Below are positions 18,657 to 29,295 of a stretch of 64,000 bases of DNA, one piece after another. Positions within the stretch are counted from its first letter, which is position 1. Each line of letters begins with the position of its first letter. Origin of the DNA: Yaniella halotolerans DSM 15476 (GTDB taxonomy: Bacteria; Actinomycetota; Actinomycetes; Actinomycetales; Micrococcaceae); the NCBI RefSeq assembly GCF_000420805.1, contig NZ_ATVQ01000001.1:186001-250000 (forward strand), written 5' to 3'. The notes beneath the pieces are model-generated. The model saw only the letters and a program-made list of their open reading frames with translations, ran no database searches and was not told where the DNA came from. Made by a program: the position numbers and the translations under genes.

Positions 18657-19823
18657 GTGACTTTTCCAACAGTAGGTGTAGTAGGCGGCGGCCAGTTAGC
18701 CCGCATGATGGCTCCGGTCGCGATCAATCTTGGCGTGAAATTGCATGTGCTTGCCGAGGCTGAGGATGTTTCAGCCACCACGGCAGCCACGTATACGGTC
18801 GGTAATTATAAGGATTACGACACACTGGCAGCCTTTGCCAGCGGTGTCGACGTCGTCACCTTCGACCACGAGCATGTGCCAACAGAACATTTGCAACGCT
18901 TGCAAGAGGCCGGCGTAGCCCTGGCTCCAGGCCCCGCAGCGCTGGTGTATGCCCAAGACAAGCTGGTCATGCGCACCAAGATGGCGCAGCTAGGTCTACC
19001 GCAGCCAGCCTGGCGTTCCGTCACTTCCGTTGAAGAACTCGTGAGTGCAGGCGAAGAGATCGGTTTTCCGGTAGTACTCAAAACCCCGCGTGGAGGATAT
19101 GACGGTAAGGGCGTCTGGGTGCTGGATACTGCTGACGAAGCTCGTAAGACACACGACTGGTTTAACGGTGAGCATCCAGCACTGTTGGTCGAAGCAAAAG
19201 TTGATTTTCGCAGTGAACTCTCAGCCCAGATTGCACGCTCCACCACCGGTGAGACCATCACCTATCCCGTTGTCGAGACGATCCAAACTGACGGCGTAGC
19301 CGACATTGTGAAAGCCCCGGCACCACAGTTGGCGGCCTCGACCGATCAGGCTGCGCGTACTGCTGCGGCAACTATTGCCGAGGCAGTAGGGGTCACCGGC
19401 ATGTTAGCCGTGGAGCTCTTCCACACACCAGACACTGATGCCGGGTTCATGATCAATGAGCTCGCGATGCGTCCACACAATACGGGGCACTGGACTCAAG
19501 ACGGCTCCCTGACCAGTCAGTTCGAGCAACACCTGCGAGCCGTTCTTGGTCTCCCGTTGGGCGCCACGGATCCGGTGGCACCCTACACTGTGATGAAAAA
19601 CTATTTGGGTGCCGAAAACCAAGATCTCTACGGGGCGTTTCCCCTGGCGATGCAGAAATATCCGGCTGCCAAGATTCATGCTTATGGCAAATCGGTGCGT
19701 CCCGGACGTAAAATCGGGCATGTGAATGTGCTCGCCATCGATGGTGACCTCGACGCTGCACTGTCAGCGGCCATCGATGCTGCAGAAATTATCCGTCACG
19801 GCCGAACCGACTACACTCGCTAG
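18657..19823 (+). CDS. purK: 5-(carboxyamino)imidazole ribonucleotide synthase
   Basis: ATP-grasp enzyme of purine synthesis: AIR + ATP + bicarbonate to N5-CAIR. N-terminal [20 protein letters not shown]-grasp segment [20 protein letters not shown], and [14 protein letters not shown] near the metal site. It is followed at once by purE, the next enzyme. The GTG start has GGAGG only one base upstream, an unusually tight spacing, but no later start fits the nucleotide-binding N-terminus. Confidence 0.96.
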   Translation: MTFPTVGVVGGGQLARMMAPVAINLGVKLHVLAEAEDVSATTAATYTVGNYKDYDTLAAFASGVDVVTFDHEHVPTEHLQRLQEAGVALAPGPAALVYAQDKLVMRTKMAQLGLPQPAWRSVTSVEELVSAGEEIGFPVVLKTPRGGYDGKGVWVLDTADEARKTHDWFNGEHPALLVEAKVDFRSELSAQIARSTTGETITYPVVETIQTDGVADIVKAPAPQLAASTDQAARTAAATIAEAVGVTGMLAVELFHTPDTDAGFMINELAMRPHNTGHWTQDGSLTSQFEQHLRAVLGLPLGATDPVAPYTVMKNYLGAENQDLYGAFPLAMQKYPAAKIHAYGKSVRPGRKIGHVNVLAIDGDLDAALSAAIDAAEIIRHGRTDYTR

Positions 19824-19848
19824 AACCGTTATGCCCAAGGAGTTTCGT

Positions 19849-20385
19849 GTGACCAATACGCCCCGTACCCCTCGCGTTGCAGTTGTCATGGGATCAGATT
19901 CTGATTGGCCCGTCATGCAAGCCGCGTCAGAAGCGCTGGCCGAGTTCGGTATCGACCACCAGGTTGATGTCGTCTCTGCGCACCGTATGCCGCACGAAAT
20001 GATTGAGTTCGGGAAAACCGCTGAAGAACGCGGCCTCTCCGTCATCATTGCCGGCGCCGGCGGTGCTGCGCATCTTCCGGGCATGCTCGCGTCGACGACT
20101 TCACTGCCGGTCATCGGGGTGCCCGTACAGCTCAAAACTCTCGATGGTATGGATTCGCTTTTGTCGATCGTCCAGATGCCTGCCGGCGTACCGGTTGCTA
20201 CCGTGTCGATCAATGGTGCACGAAATGCTGGACTCTTGGCCGTCAAAATGTTGGCTGCTAACACCGGTGACGACGCCCACCAGCTCCGTGAGCAACTCAA
20301 CGATTTTTCGACCAATCTGAAAGAACAAGCCCAAGCAAAAGGGGCAAAACTGAATACACAACTGGCTCAACGCGACAACCGCTAA
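19849..20385 (+). CDS. purE: N5-CAIR mutase, class I PurE
   Basis: Rearranges N5-CAIR to CAIR. The protein begins [21 protein letters not shown]. The SDSDW motif, SAHRMP, and [12 protein letters not shown] are the PurE active-site signatures. GTG 19849 is chosen because AAGGAG lies six bases upstream; the reading frame is open further upstream into purK but that extension is not PurE-like. 178 residues, slightly longer than usual owing to a charged C-terminal tail. Lies 25 bp after purK. Confidence 0.95.
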   Translation: MTNTPRTPRVAVVMGSDSDWPVMQAASEALAEFGIDHQVDVVSAHRMPHEMIEFGKTAEERGLSVIIAGAGGAAHLPGMLASTTSLPVIGVPVQLKTLDGMDSLLSIVQMPAGVPVATVSINGARNAGLLAVKMLAANTGDDAHQLREQLNDFSTNLKEQAQAKGAKLNTQLAQRDNR

Positions 20386-20436
20386 ACTGTCTCATTCGGT
20401 TTCACCAGCAACTTCCCCGACCATAATCGAGTAACA

Positions 20437-22077
20437 GTGACGAACACTTCCACACGAACTACCGCAGGCAAAACTGAGCGCCAAATTCGGCGCGAACTCA
20501 ACGACCGCCTGCGCCGGTTGGAATACGGCGCTGCCCAACACGATCCTCTCAAGAATCCCTCAGAAGCGACCTTTGGCCAGCGGGCCAAACGTGCCGTCAT
20601 CTTGATCATGCTGACGGCATTGGTTCCCGGTGGCGCCCAGTCTGTAATCGGGAACCACCGACTCGGCCGCATCGGACTGTCCGTCACTCTCATCAACTGG
20701 ACTCTCATCGCCCTGACGGTTCTGGGGGTGCTCGTGGCACGTGGTTTCACCATGTCCTTGGCGTTCAACCAGTACGTCCAAAGTATCGGCATCTTCTACT
20801 TGGCAGCGATCGCAGCCGGCTGGCTCATTTTATGGTTAGATACCGCCAGGATTATCAAGTTCGTCAAACTCAAGCCCTCCGCACGCCCCATACTTGGGTT
20901 CCTACTCGTAGCACTGATGATCCTCACCTCCGGGGGCGCTGCCTACGGTGCCTACCTACTCAACGCTTCGACATCGTCACTGGGCGCAATCTTTGGCTCC
21001 GGCCCAGCCGTGGACGAATCTGATGGTCGTTATAACATTTTAATCATGGGCGCCGATGCGGGCGAAGGTCGCACCGGATTACGGCCCGATTCGATCTCAG
21101 TCGCCTCAATCAATGCGGATACCGGCAAGATCGTGTTGTTCTCGATCCCTCGCAACTTCCAAAATGCCCGCTTCGCATCCGACTCCCCGCTATGGAACGT
21201 CTACCCCGACGGATACAGCTGCGGTGACTCATGCATCGTCAATAGCCTGTACATGGATGTGACGAATAACCACAGCAGTCTCTACCCCACCTCCGACGAT
21301 CCCGGTGCAGAAGCCATGATGGATGCTGCATCGGGGATCTTGAATCTTGATGTCAGCGGGTACGTCATGGTCGACATGGACGGGTTCTCCGAGCTCATCG
21401 ATGCGATGGGTGGCGTCGAAGTGACGACCGGTGGCTGGACCCCTTATCGTGGGCAACGGCCCGACGGTGAATGGGGCAACGCATGGTGGAAGCCCGACAC
21501 CTATACCTTGGACGGTGATGACGCTCTGGGCTTCGCTCGCTCGCGCAATTGGTCCACCGACTACTCCCGTATTCAGCGCCAACAGTGTGTGCAACAAGCT
21601 ATGCTTAGCCAATTTGATGTGCCCACTCTGGTTACCAGATTCGAAGGGATCCTCGGTGCCGGAGAGCAAATGGTCGAAACATCTATTCCACAGTCCCAGG
21701 TGGGCAGTTTCTTGAATCTCGGCATCAAATCTCAGCGACAGGACATGGAGCGACTCACCATCGGCGCCCCTGACTTCGGCGACCAAGGCGAACAATTTTC
21801 CACGTATCCGGATTTCGATGAAGTCCACCAGCGCGTCGACGAGATGCTGACCGAGGATGGTACCCCGCCATCAGGAGCCCACCTCATGCAGCCTACGATT
21901 GGTATGTACTTCGCTCAAGCTGGCAGCGACGATCCCACCGCAGGCTGGGATCCCGTCCCCACCCAACCCGACGGTAGTGAGATCACCGAAGAATACTTGA
22001 TGTGGGCAGAGGATACCGGTCAAGAGAATTTGCTAAGTGATGCTGCCGAAACCAATCACCAGTGTCATCCGGGCTAG
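20437..22077 (+). CDS. LCP (LytR-CpsA-Psr) family cell-wall glycopolymer ligase
   Basis: A 546-residue protein: cytoplasmic basic N-terminus, about four membrane helices to residue ~180, then the extracytoplasmic LCP domain with ILIMGADAGEGRTGLRPDSISVASIN, the arginine-rich FSIPRNFQ, and RSRNWSTDYSRIQRQQ. LCP enzymes move polyprenyl-phosphate-linked glycopolymers onto peptidoglycan. The GTG start lies 51 bp after purE, so it is probably co-transcribed with purKE. Actinobacterial LCP genes often sit beside purE and manA-type sugar genes. Confidence 0.9.
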   Translation: MTNTSTRTTAGKTERQIRRELNDRLRRLEYGAAQHDPLKNPSEATFGQRAKRAVILIMLTALVPGGAQSVIGNHRLGRIGLSVTLINWTLIALTVLGVLVARGFTMSLAFNQYVQSIGIFYLAAIAAGWLILWLDTARIIKFVKLKPSARPILGFLLVALMILTSGGAAYGAYLLNASTSSLGAIFGSGPAVDESDGRYNILIMGADAGEGRTGLRPDSISVASINADTGKIVLFSIPRNFQNARFASDSPLWNVYPDGYSCGDSCIVNSLYMDVTNNHSSLYPTSDDPGAEAMMDAASGILNLDVSGYVMVDMDGFSELIDAMGGVEVTTGGWTPYRGQRPDGEWGNAWWKPDTYTLDGDDALGFARSRNWSTDYSRIQRQQCVQQAMLSQFDVPTLVTRFEGILGAGEQMVETSIPQSQVGSFLNLGIKSQRQDMERLTIGAPDFGDQGEQFSTYPDFDEVHQRVDEMLTEDGTPPSGAHLMQPTIGMYFAQAGSDDPTAGWDPVPTQPDGSEITEEYLMWAEDTGQENLLSDAAETNHQCHPG

Positions 22078-22107
22078 ACTTATCACGAGAAAGAAAGGCC
22101 AATCCAC

Positions 22108-23298
22108 TTGACCAATCGTGTTCCGTCCGGTCAACAAACCACGATGTATCGTCTCACGGCTCCTGTGAAAGATTACGCCTGGGGTTCCACCACCCTACTG
22201 GCAGACCTCACAGGTACTGCTCCCTCTTCTACCCCGCAGGCTGAACTGTGGTTCGGCACTCACCCCACCACCCAGACCACCTTGTCCGATGGCCGCGCAC
22301 TAGCGGACCTCATCGATCTTCCTTATTTGGTGAAGTTACTAGCCGCAGCGCAACCACTATCGATCCAGGCTCACCCAACTATCATTCAAGCCGAAGCGGG
22401 GTTCGCCGCGGAGAATGCGGCCGGTCTCGAGCTCGACGATCCGCAGCGCACCTACCGGGACGCTAACCATAAGCCAGAGATGCTCGTGGCGCTGACCGAC
22501 TTCACGGCGCTGGCCGGTTTCCGCGATCCTGCAGCGTCGGCTCAAACATTTGGGGCTCTTGCCCAACTTGTTGAGCTCCCTGAACTTGCCGTCGCCTTAA
22601 GCAATATGGCGACCCAGCTAGCCGAAGGAAAGATCAAAGAAGTCTTTGGCCAACTCGTCGACACCGAATCACCATTTTGGCAATCTGATGGGTGGACCAA
22701 GACCATCTTCGATGCGGTCGAACACGCAAATCTCGATGACGACGCCCTTGTGAATGCCTTGGCGGCATCAAAGATTCACCCCGATGATCCTGGTGCGCTT
22801 GTCACGCTGCTTATGAACTTGGTTCGATTGTCCCCCGGTGAATCGATGTTCATTCCGGATGGCACCATTCATGCCTATGTCTCGGGGCTCGGCCTGGAAA
22901 TCATGGCCACGTCGGACAACGTGATTCGTGGCGGGCTGACCATCAAACATATCGATCTTGAAGAACTCGACCGGGTGGTTCGGTATCAGCCTGATCCTCC
23001 ACCTCTGCTCAGCCCACGAGTTGACCAGTCTGCAACCATGACAGTCACGCATTTCGAACCACCTGTCGATGATTTTGCGCTCACCCGCTATGACCTGCAC
23101 GGCGACCAGCGATTGGCCGTGGTGCCCGACAGACCCCGTATTGCGATATGTACCGGTGGCACGGGCCAACTGATAAGCCAAGACGACACCATCGGAGTAA
23201 CGCCTGGCACCGGGATCTACCTTCTTGGAAATGACCTGCCTGTCGAACTGTCCGCAGGCCCCAACGGTGTGACCATGTTCATAGCCTTCCAACCATGA
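22108..23298 (+). CDS. manA: Mannose-6-phosphate isomerase, class I
   Basis: Interconverts fructose-6-P and mannose-6-P, feeding GDP- and polyprenyl-mannose for envelope glycans and the mannosyltransferase at 2154-3788. Zinc-binding signatures: LSIQAHPT (Q, H), KPEMLVAL (E), and the C-terminal FIPDGTIHAYVSGLGLEIMATSDNVIRGG. TTG 22108 follows AGAAAGG with normal spacing; ATG 22144 (MYRLTAPVKDYAWGS) is the more family-like start but has no ribosome-binding site. Confidence 0.93.
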   Translation: MTNRVPSGQQTTMYRLTAPVKDYAWGSTTLLADLTGTAPSSTPQAELWFGTHPTTQTTLSDGRALADLIDLPYLVKLLAAAQPLSIQAHPTIIQAEAGFAAENAAGLELDDPQRTYRDANHKPEMLVALTDFTALAGFRDPAASAQTFGALAQLVELPELAVALSNMATQLAEGKIKEVFGQLVDTESPFWQSDGWTKTIFDAVEHANLDDDALVNALAASKIHPDDPGALVTLLMNLVRLSPGESMFIPDGTIHAYVSGLGLEIMATSDNVIRGGLTIKHIDLEELDRVVRYQPDPPPLLSPRVDQSATMTVTHFEPPVDDFALTRYDLHGDQRLAVVPDRPRIAICTGGTGQLISQDDTIGVTPGTGIYLLGNDLPVELSAGPNGVTMFIAFQP

Positions 23299-23316
23299 CA
23301 CCGCACGGGCCCCAAG

Positions 23317-23523
23317 ATGCTTGCCCAACCGGACTCTGCCACAGCTGTGATGCTCCTTGTTGGTGTTCGGGCACTGGTCACCCTTTGGTTGCGTGGCACA
23401 TCCCCCATCTGGGTCACCGGACCGGTCCTGGCGGTCGTTGTAGCATCGGCAACCTGGATGATGCCAAAACGGCAAGAAAAAACCGCGGCCACTGACAACG
23501 AATCGTCAGCAACCGCGGCCTAG
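23317..23523 (+). CDS. Possible small membrane protein
   Basis: A 68-codon reading frame directly after manA, in the same frame beyond its stop codon. It predicts two hydrophobic stretches (ATAVMLLVGVRALVTLWL and VTGPVLAVVVASATWMM) and a charged tail. There is no clear ribosome-binding site and it runs through the glpX terminator hairpin, so it may be fortuitous. A competing 66-codon frame begins at ATG 23295, overlapping the manA stop as ATGA. Confidence 0.3.
   Translation: MLAQPDSATAVMLLVGVRALVTLWLRGTSPIWVTGPVLAVVVASATWMMPKRQEKTAATDNESSATAA
23473..23518 (-). terminator. Terminator of glpX
   Basis: Read on the minus strand, a hairpin formed by CCGCGG/CCGCGG (23513-23518 with 23483-23488) and CTGAC/GTCAG (23505-23509 with 23492-23496) is followed by TTTTTTCTT. 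Confidence 0.75.
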
Positions 23524-23534
23524 CACAGCAGCGG

Positions 23535-24539
23535 CTAGTTCGCTTTCTTCCACTTCGCCGGGCGGTGCTCAGCCTCAATGGTTCGCACCGTACCGGTCTG
23601 ACCGCGCATCACGATCGATTGGGTTTCAACCCGGTTGGAGAAATAACGAGTACCACGCAACAGGTCGCCATCAGTAATACCTGTTGCCGCAAAGTAGCAG
23701 TTCTCGGTCGAAACCAAATCATTGGTGGTCAAAATAGCGTCTAAATCGTGGCCGGCGTCAATGGCCGCCTGGCGCTCTTCATCATCGACCGGGGCGAGAC
23801 GTCCCTGAATCATGCCGCCGGTTGCTTTAATGGCACACGCGGTAATGATGCCCTCCGGTGTTCCGCCGGTGCCCAGCAGCATATCGACGTCAGTGTTGTG
23901 ACGTGCTGCGGCAATACCTCCGGCGACATCGCCGTCCATGATGAATTTTACGCGCGCACCAGCTTCGCGGATTTCACGCACCAGGCTCTCGTGCCGTGGC
24001 CGATCGAGCACACACACGTTGAGCTGTGAGACTTTCTTGTCCAGCGCCTTCGAGAGCAGCTGCAGGTTCTGCTTGACCGGCAGACGAAGATCCACCATAT
24101 CTGCGGCTTCCGGGCCGACTACCATTTTATCCATGTAGAACACGCTGGAAGCGTCATACATTGAACCGCGTTCAGCAACCGCCATCACAGAAAGGGCGTT
24201 GTTGTAGCCCATCGCGGTCAGCATGGTGCCATCAATCGGGTCTACAGCGACGTCGACCTTCGGACCCAGACCGTCACCAACCGATTCACCGTTGTACAGC
24301 ATCGGGGCTTCATCTTTTTCGCCTTCCCCGATGACCACGGTGCCGTCCATGTGCACGGTGTGCAGAAATGCTCGCATGGCATCCACGGCAGCACCATCCG
24401 CAATGTTTTTCTCACCGAAGCCCACCCATTCGGAAGCACCGATGGCCGCGGCTTCGGTAACGCGGACGAGTTCCATTGCGAGGTTGCGGTCTTGCGTACC
24501 CGCACCTTCAAATTGTTGTGCCGAAGACTTATTCGTCAT
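23535..24539 (-). CDS. glpX: Class II fructose-1,6-bisphosphatase
   Basis: The gluconeogenic phosphatase of actinobacteria. Metal and substrate motifs: [38 protein letters not shown], and [21 protein letters not shown]. 334 residues, standard length. ATG 24539 with GGAG upstream. It is monocistronic, ending at its own terminator, and divergent from the DUF4245 gene. Confidence 0.95.
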   Translation of the reverse strand: MTNKSSAQQFEGAGTQDRNLAMELVRVTEAAAIGASEWVGFGEKNIADGAAVDAMRAFLHTVHMDGTVVIGEGEKDEAPMLYNGESVGDGLGPKVDVAVDPIDGTMLTAMGYNNALSVMAVAERGSMYDASSVFYMDKMVVGPEAADMVDLRLPVKQNLQLLSKALDKKVSQLNVCVLDRPRHESLVREIREAGARVKFIMDGDVAGGIAAARHNTDVDMLLGTGGTPEGIITACAIKATGGMIQGRLAPVDDEERQAAIDAGHDLDAILTTNDLVSTENCYFAATGITDGDLLRGTRYFSNRVETQSIVMRGQTGTVRTIEAEHRPAKWKKAN

Positions 24540-24738
24540 GTAGCTACTCCAAAAAAAACAGACTGTGCGGAGGAAAATTACTTCCCTATTCTAGCGCGAA
24601 TATGGTCGCGGGTGAGTTTGGTGGCACAATAGAGTCGAAGAGTAAAAATTCTGGTGTTGTTGCAAAGGAAAAACCATCACTACCGAACACGATGAGGCTG
24701 TTGCCAAGCCAAAACTCACCAAGTCGCAGAGCAACCGA

Positions 24739-25308
24739 ATGAGCCAGTCGGCTAAGGCGATGACCTACTCGGTGCTGGCAACTTTGGCGATCGTTCTGGG
24801 CTGGATGGCCCTCAACCCCCAGGCGGATAATGAATTTGATCCCGGTGTGGATGTCGCCGTTGCCGAAGAAGAAGTTGCCAAGGTGGCACCGTTTGTTCCA
24901 GCCAGCCTCAATACATCCGATACTTGGCGGGCAAACTACGCTCGCTGGGATTCTGGCGCCCAAGACGACATTCCTTCTTGGGAAGTAGGCTATTTGACCG
25001 AAGATGAAGAATTCTTTGGCATCGCACAAACCTCAAATGCGACCACAGGATGGGTTGATGACGAGGTCAATCCGGTCGGCGAAGCGACAGAAACCACTGT
25101 GGCAAACCATGACGTCACCCGCTGGGTCGGCGAAGATGAACACATCTATTTTGTTGCTGAATTAGAACAGCAGGCCAACTCTAACGAGAATGCCCAAGCG
25201 GAGCATAGAATCGAGCCGTCGGACACCATGACGTTGATCCTGTCCGGCTCCATGGACGAGGAATCGCTGCGCCAGCTGGCTGCTGAAGTTCTGAACCAAT
25301 ACCAGTAA
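24739..25308 (+). CDS. DUF4245 family protein
   Basis: A membrane-anchored protein with one N-terminal helix (YSVLATLAIVLGWMALNP) and an extracytoplasmic acidic domain. DUF4245 genes sit beside glpX and fumC in actinobacteria; function unknown. The first in-frame ATG is 24739, but it has no ribosome-binding site. AAAGGA at 24664-24669 sits exactly six bases before an in-frame ATC at 24676, and the residues read from there (TTEHDEAVAKPKLTKSQSN) look like a normal N-terminus. The true start is probably at 24676. See findings. Confidence 0.82.
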   Translation: MSQSAKAMTYSVLATLAIVLGWMALNPQADNEFDPGVDVAVAEEEVAKVAPFVPASLNTSDTWRANYARWDSGAQDDIPSWEVGYLTEDEEFFGIAQTSNATTGWVDDEVNPVGEATETTVANHDVTRWVGEDEHIYFVAELEQQANSNENAQAEHRIEPSDTMTLILSGSMDEESLRQLAAEVLNQYQ

Positions 25309-25354
25309 TTGCTTTACTGCATCGAGTAAACGACCCTGATCAAAGGAGCCCAAA

Positions 25355-25975
25355 ATGCCCTCATCGTTATCGCCTCAAGAAGCCTGGGGGCTGCTCAAAG
25401 CCGGCAACGATCGGTTCGTAGAAGGCTCTGTCGATCATCCGCATCAGGATGCAGGATGGCGTGCAGCCCTAGCGGAGTCCCAAAGTCCACACGCAGTGAT
25501 CTTCGGTTGCGCAGACTCGCGTCTAGCCGCCGAAATCATCTTCGACGTTGGCCTCGGCGATGTGTTCGTTATTCGTACCGCAGGACAGGTCATTGATGAT
25601 GCGGTCCTCGGGTCGCTGCAGTTTGCGATCGAAGAAATCGATGTCCCGCTCATCATTATTCTCGGCCACGATAACTGCGGGGCTGTCACCGCAGCCGTCG
25701 AATCGATGGAAACTTCTGTGATGCCAAAGGGATTCATGCGTTCACTGGTCGAACGCATTATGCCGTCGGTTATGGCTGCCCGCTCCAAGGGAGTTACGGA
25801 TGTCAATGGCACGGTCAAAGAGCACACCGACCAGACAGTCCATCGCGTCGTCGACACGTCCTATGCCGTTGCACAAGCGGTTGCTGACGGGAAAACCGCG
25901 GTTATGGGTATAACCTATTCTCTGTCCGATGGCACCGTCCAAATTGGCGATATTTTGGGTCCCGTCGAAGCGTAA
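25355..25975 (+). CDS. Beta-class carbonic anhydrase
   Basis: Reversible hydration of CO2, supplying bicarbonate, for example to purK-type carboxylations. Zinc ligands are visible as CADSR (Cys; Asp-Arg dyad) and GHDNCGA (His, Cys). 206 residues, normal length. AAAGGAG seven bases before ATG 25355. Probably transcribed with the DUF4245 and fumC genes (47 and 68 bp gaps). Confidence 0.95.
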   Translation: MPSSLSPQEAWGLLKAGNDRFVEGSVDHPHQDAGWRAALAESQSPHAVIFGCADSRLAAEIIFDVGLGDVFVIRTAGQVIDDAVLGSLQFAIEEIDVPLIIILGHDNCGAVTAAVESMETSVMPKGFMRSLVERIMPSVMAARSKGVTDVNGTVKEHTDQTVHRVVDTSYAVAQAVADGKTAVMGITYSLSDGTVQIGDILGPVEA

Positions 25976-26043
25976 ACAGCCACAGATTTGACCAAAGCAG
26001 AAATACGCATCAACAAGGGTAGTTCCCAACTAGGATAAGGATT

Positions 26044-27465
26044 ATGACAACGAAGTCTGATAATCAACAATTCCGTATTGAACACGACACCATGGGTGAA
26101 GTCCGAGTACCAGTAAATGCACTGTACTCCGCACAAACCCAGCGTGCTGTAGAAAATTTCCCGATCTCGGGCCAGGGTCTTGAACCAGCCCACATTCATG
26201 CTCTGAGCCTCGTGAAGAAGGCGTGCGCTGTTGCTAATAACGAATTGGGTGTTATTAGCGATGATCAGGCACAGGCCATCAAGTCCGCCGCTGATCAAGT
26301 CATCGCCGGCGAACACGATGATCAGTTCCCCATCGATATTTTTCAGACCGGTTCCGGCACCTCATCAAATATGAACACCAACGAGGTGTTGGCCAACCTG
26401 GCGAACCAGGCGTTGAAGGCAGCAGGCTCAGATGCCACGGTTCATCCGAATGACCACGTCAATGCTTCACAGTCCTCCAATGATGTATTCCCGACGTCGG
26501 TACACGTTGCTGTGACCAACGCGCTGATCAACAACCTCAAGCCAGCGCTTGTACACCTCGCCGAATCGCTAGAACGCAAGGCCAAAGAATTTGAAACCGT
26601 GGTGAAAGCCGGTCGCACCCACCTCATGGATGCAACCCCGGTGACCATGGGCCAGGAATTTGGCGGTTACGCCGCACAGGTTCGCTACGGCATTGAACGC
26701 ATCGAGTCGGCTTTGCCTCGCGTGGCAGAGGTGCCGTTGGGCGGTACTGCTGTTGGCACCGGGATCAACACACCACTTGGATTCTCTGAGCGCGTCATTG
26801 AAATTCTGTCCGAAGAGTCTGGATTGCCGATCACTGAAGCTCGCAATCACTTTGAGGCCCAAGCAAACCGTGACGGGCTGGTCGAAGCGTCCGGACAGTT
26901 GCGCAACATTGCCTACTCACTGTTGAAGATTAATAACGATCTCCGCTGGATGGGCTCCGGCCCGAACACCGGCCTGGGTGAGCTGGCTATTCCTGATCTC
27001 CAGCCTGGTTCATCCATCATGCCGGGTAAGGTCAACCCTGTCATCGTTGAAGCCGTTTCGATGGTGTGTGCGCAGGTTATCGGAAACGACACCACTATCT
27101 CGCTGTCCTCCACCAATGGTGCATTCGAACTCAACGTAGGCATTCCCGTCATGGCTTCTAACCTCTTGGAGTCCATCCGCTTGTTGACCAACTCGTCGCA
27201 CGTGATGGCCGATAAGATGATCGACGGTCTCGAGGCAAACGTCGAACGTGCCGCCTTCCTGGCTGGTGCCTCACCGTCAATTGTGACCCCGTTGAATAAG
27301 ATCATCGGTTATGAGGCCGCCGCTGAAATCGCTAAATATTCGGTGGCAGAAAAAGTTACCGTTCGCGAAGCAACCATCGCGCTAGGCTACGTCGAACGCG
27401 GTGACATTAGTGAAGAGCAGCTTGATAAGGCACTCGACCCAATGTCGATGACCCGCCCAAGCTAG
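26044..27465 (+). CDS. fumC: Class II fumarate hydratase
   Basis: TCA-cycle enzyme, fumarate to malate. The superfamily signature [11 protein letters not shown] (about residue 322), [14 protein letters not shown], and [16 protein letters not shown] are all present. 473 residues. Followed by a perfect terminator. Confidence 0.96.
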   Translation: MTTKSDNQQFRIEHDTMGEVRVPVNALYSAQTQRAVENFPISGQGLEPAHIHALSLVKKACAVANNELGVISDDQAQAIKSAADQVIAGEHDDQFPIDIFQTGSGTSSNMNTNEVLANLANQALKAAGSDATVHPNDHVNASQSSNDVFPTSVHVAVTNALINNLKPALVHLAESLERKAKEFETVVKAGRTHLMDATPVTMGQEFGGYAAQVRYGIERIESALPRVAEVPLGGTAVGTGINTPLGFSERVIEILSEESGLPITEARNHFEAQANRDGLVEASGQLRNIAYSLLKINNDLRWMGSGPNTGLGELAIPDLQPGSSIMPGKVNPVIVEAVSMVCAQVIGNDTTISLSSTNGAFELNVGIPVMASNLLESIRLLTNSSHVMADKMIDGLEANVERAAFLAGASPSIVTPLNKIIGYEAAAEIAKYSVAEKVTVREATIALGYVERGDISEEQLDKALDPMSMTRPS

Positions 27466-27479
27466 TCCAACACGTTTCC

Positions 27480-27512
27480 GGTGATCCTCGCACGTTTTGT
27501 GCGAGGATCACC
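27480..27512. terminator. Bidirectional terminator between fumC and the flavin monooxygenase
   Basis: A 14-bp perfect stem, 27480-27493 with 27499-27512, with a 5-base T-rich loop. The genes are convergent. Confidence 0.85.
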
Positions 27513-27533
27513 TATTTAACAACGCGGCTGCTG

Positions 27534-28664
27534 TTAGCCGGGCTGATTCCACGATTGCAGTTGGTGCGACGCCAACCCGGCAATCCTTCCCGGTGTCATA
27601 CGCATCCCGAAATCCCGTATTCCCGCGGTCAATGGCCCAGAGGCTTGCGCAATCCTACCCATCCAGCGGGACTGCCGCCATAATGCAGTGGTGCGTTGAC
27701 GTCGCAGTTTGCTATAACGCTCGAGAACACCGCCAAGGTCGTTGCCGTCTACACCGCGCAACAGCATGGTGAGGGTAACTGCGTCTTCAATGCCTTGACC
27801 TGCGCCCTGGCCCAGGTTCGGGGTCATAGCATGGGCAGCGTCTCCCAATAGCGCCGTGCGGCCCAAGGTGAAACTAGCCAACGGCTTGGCGAGCTCATAG
27901 ACATCATGACGCATGATATTTTCAGCTGGTGTTGCGGCCAGGCATGCAGGGATCGGAGCATGCCACGCACCAAATATATCGTGGACCACTTGCCGCTCAT
28001 CAGCAAATACTCGATCTGCTTCAGTCGTCAGCGTCCCAAACCAATAGAGCCGGTTGTCAGGCAACGGCACAATCCCAAAGATGGCGCCACGTCCCCACGT
28101 CTCCCCCGCGGCATTGTCAATCTCGACAGGGGTGGTGGTAACGCCTCTCCAAGCGGTATAGCCTGCATACGATAACCCGGTTTCAAGGCCCAAACGTTCA
28201 CGATTTTTGCTACGTAGCCCGTCGGCTACAATCACGAGATCAAATTCTTCGCTTACCCCGTGTGTCGAAATATTCGGTGCACCGTTGGTCGCGACATGTG
28301 CGGTAGTACCCGAGCGCAGCGTATCAGCGGCTAACTGGGCGACTAGTGCGTTGTGAAGGGCCACCCGGTGAGCGCTACGCAAAGTGGCAACCGAGGCCCT
28401 AGGCAAGGTAAGTAGCCAACTTCCGTCGGGTGCCCGTTGTCCGGCGTGCATCGTGGCAATTGCCCCACTTGAAACACTCTTGACCGTCTCAGACAGGCCC
28501 ACAGCAGTCAGCGCGTCAAAGGCGTTACCGAATAACGTCAGGCCGGCTCCATCAGCCCCGGGGTGATCACGCTGTTCATACACGATAACCTCGTGCCCGT
28601 CACGCTGTAACCCACAGGCCGCTACAAGTCCGGCGATGCCGGCCCCAATCACTGCAATCCGCAC
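27534..28664 (-). CDS. FAD-dependent aromatic-type monooxygenase
   Basis: A 376-residue flavoprotein of the p-hydroxybenzoate hydroxylase fold: N-terminal dinucleotide motif IAVIGAGIAGLVAACGL, then EQRDHPGADGAGLTL, and the second FAD motif ALLGDAAHAMTPNLGQGAGQGIEDAV. The family covers salicylate, kynurenine, urate and zeaxanthin-type oxygenases, and the substrate cannot be told from sequence. Monocistronic, with no pathway neighbour. Confidence 0.85.
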   Translation of the reverse strand: MRIAVIGAGIAGLVAACGLQRDGHEVIVYEQRDHPGADGAGLTLFGNAFDALTAVGLSETVKSVSSGAIATMHAGQRAPDGSWLLTLPRASVATLRSAHRVALHNALVAQLAADTLRSGTTAHVATNGAPNISTHGVSEEFDLVIVADGLRSKNRERLGLETGLSYAGYTAWRGVTTTPVEIDNAAGETWGRGAIFGIVPLPDNRLYWFGTLTTEADRVFADERQVVHDIFGAWHAPIPACLAATPAENIMRHDVYELAKPLASFTLGRTALLGDAAHAMTPNLGQGAGQGIEDAVTLTMLLRGVDGNDLGGVLERYSKLRRQRTTALWRQSRWMGRIAQASGPLTAGIRDFGMRMTPGRIAGLASHQLQSWNQPG

Positions 28665-28703
28665 TGAACCTAGCCTTTCTGACGTTTACTGTGAGTCTAG
28701 GCG

Positions 28704-29234
28704 TTACATCAACAGGGTCAGCAAACCGCCTACGAGCATTGCTGGTCCGAACGCGATACGAGTATTCTTCTTGGCTCCTTTGAACAGCACAAGATAGATG
28801 GCCTGGAGACCTCCTGCCAAAAACGCTAAGACGAAGCCCGCAATGACAGCTTCCCACCCGAGAAATCCCGTATACAACCCGATCCCGGCAGCTAATTTTA
28901 CGTCTCCCATACCAAGCCCGGCACGCGTTAGCACATGCAGGATCAACATCGCAGCCAAGTACCCTGCCGAACCACCCACGATCATGAGCCAGCGATCGGC
29001 AAATATAGAATTCGCCGAGGCCGTCAGGGTTGTGGCGAGCAAAAGACCAGCGCCACCGATGAAAAGTAGCCCGGTCCAGCGATTGGGCAACCGGTGCTCG
29101 CGAATATCAATCACGAACAAAACGATGGAGCACATAAGAAACCAGAGCAGTGCACAGCTCAACAACATCACGGTCAATGGTGATGCGACAGTGGATGAGA
29201 AGTATTCGGTTAGCAGCTGAGTCACGAATGACAC
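28704..29234 (-). CDS. Prepilin peptidase, A24 family (peptidase domain only)
   Basis: A 176-residue membrane protein. Both catalytic aspartates of A24 aspartyl peptidases are present: VIDIREHRLPN and GLGMGDVKLAAG. It lacks the N-terminal methyltransferase domain of PilD and so resembles the short TadV/CpaA-like forms. GTG start. No pilin or secretion genes are seen in the window, so its substrates lie elsewhere. Confidence 0.85.
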   Translation of the reverse strand: MSFVTQLLTEYFSSTVASPLTVMLLSCALLWFLMCSIVLFVIDIREHRLPNRWTGLLFIGGAGLLLATTLTASANSIFADRWLMIVGGSAGYLAAMLILHVLTRAGLGMGDVKLAAGIGLYTGFLGWEAVIAGFVLAFLAGGLQAIYLVLFKGAKKNTRIAFGPAMLVGGLLTLLM

Positions 29235-29295
29235 ATTAGCTAATCACGCGTCTTGGAATGCAGTGTGTCGCAGCAGACTGTGGAGAATGGCGTAC

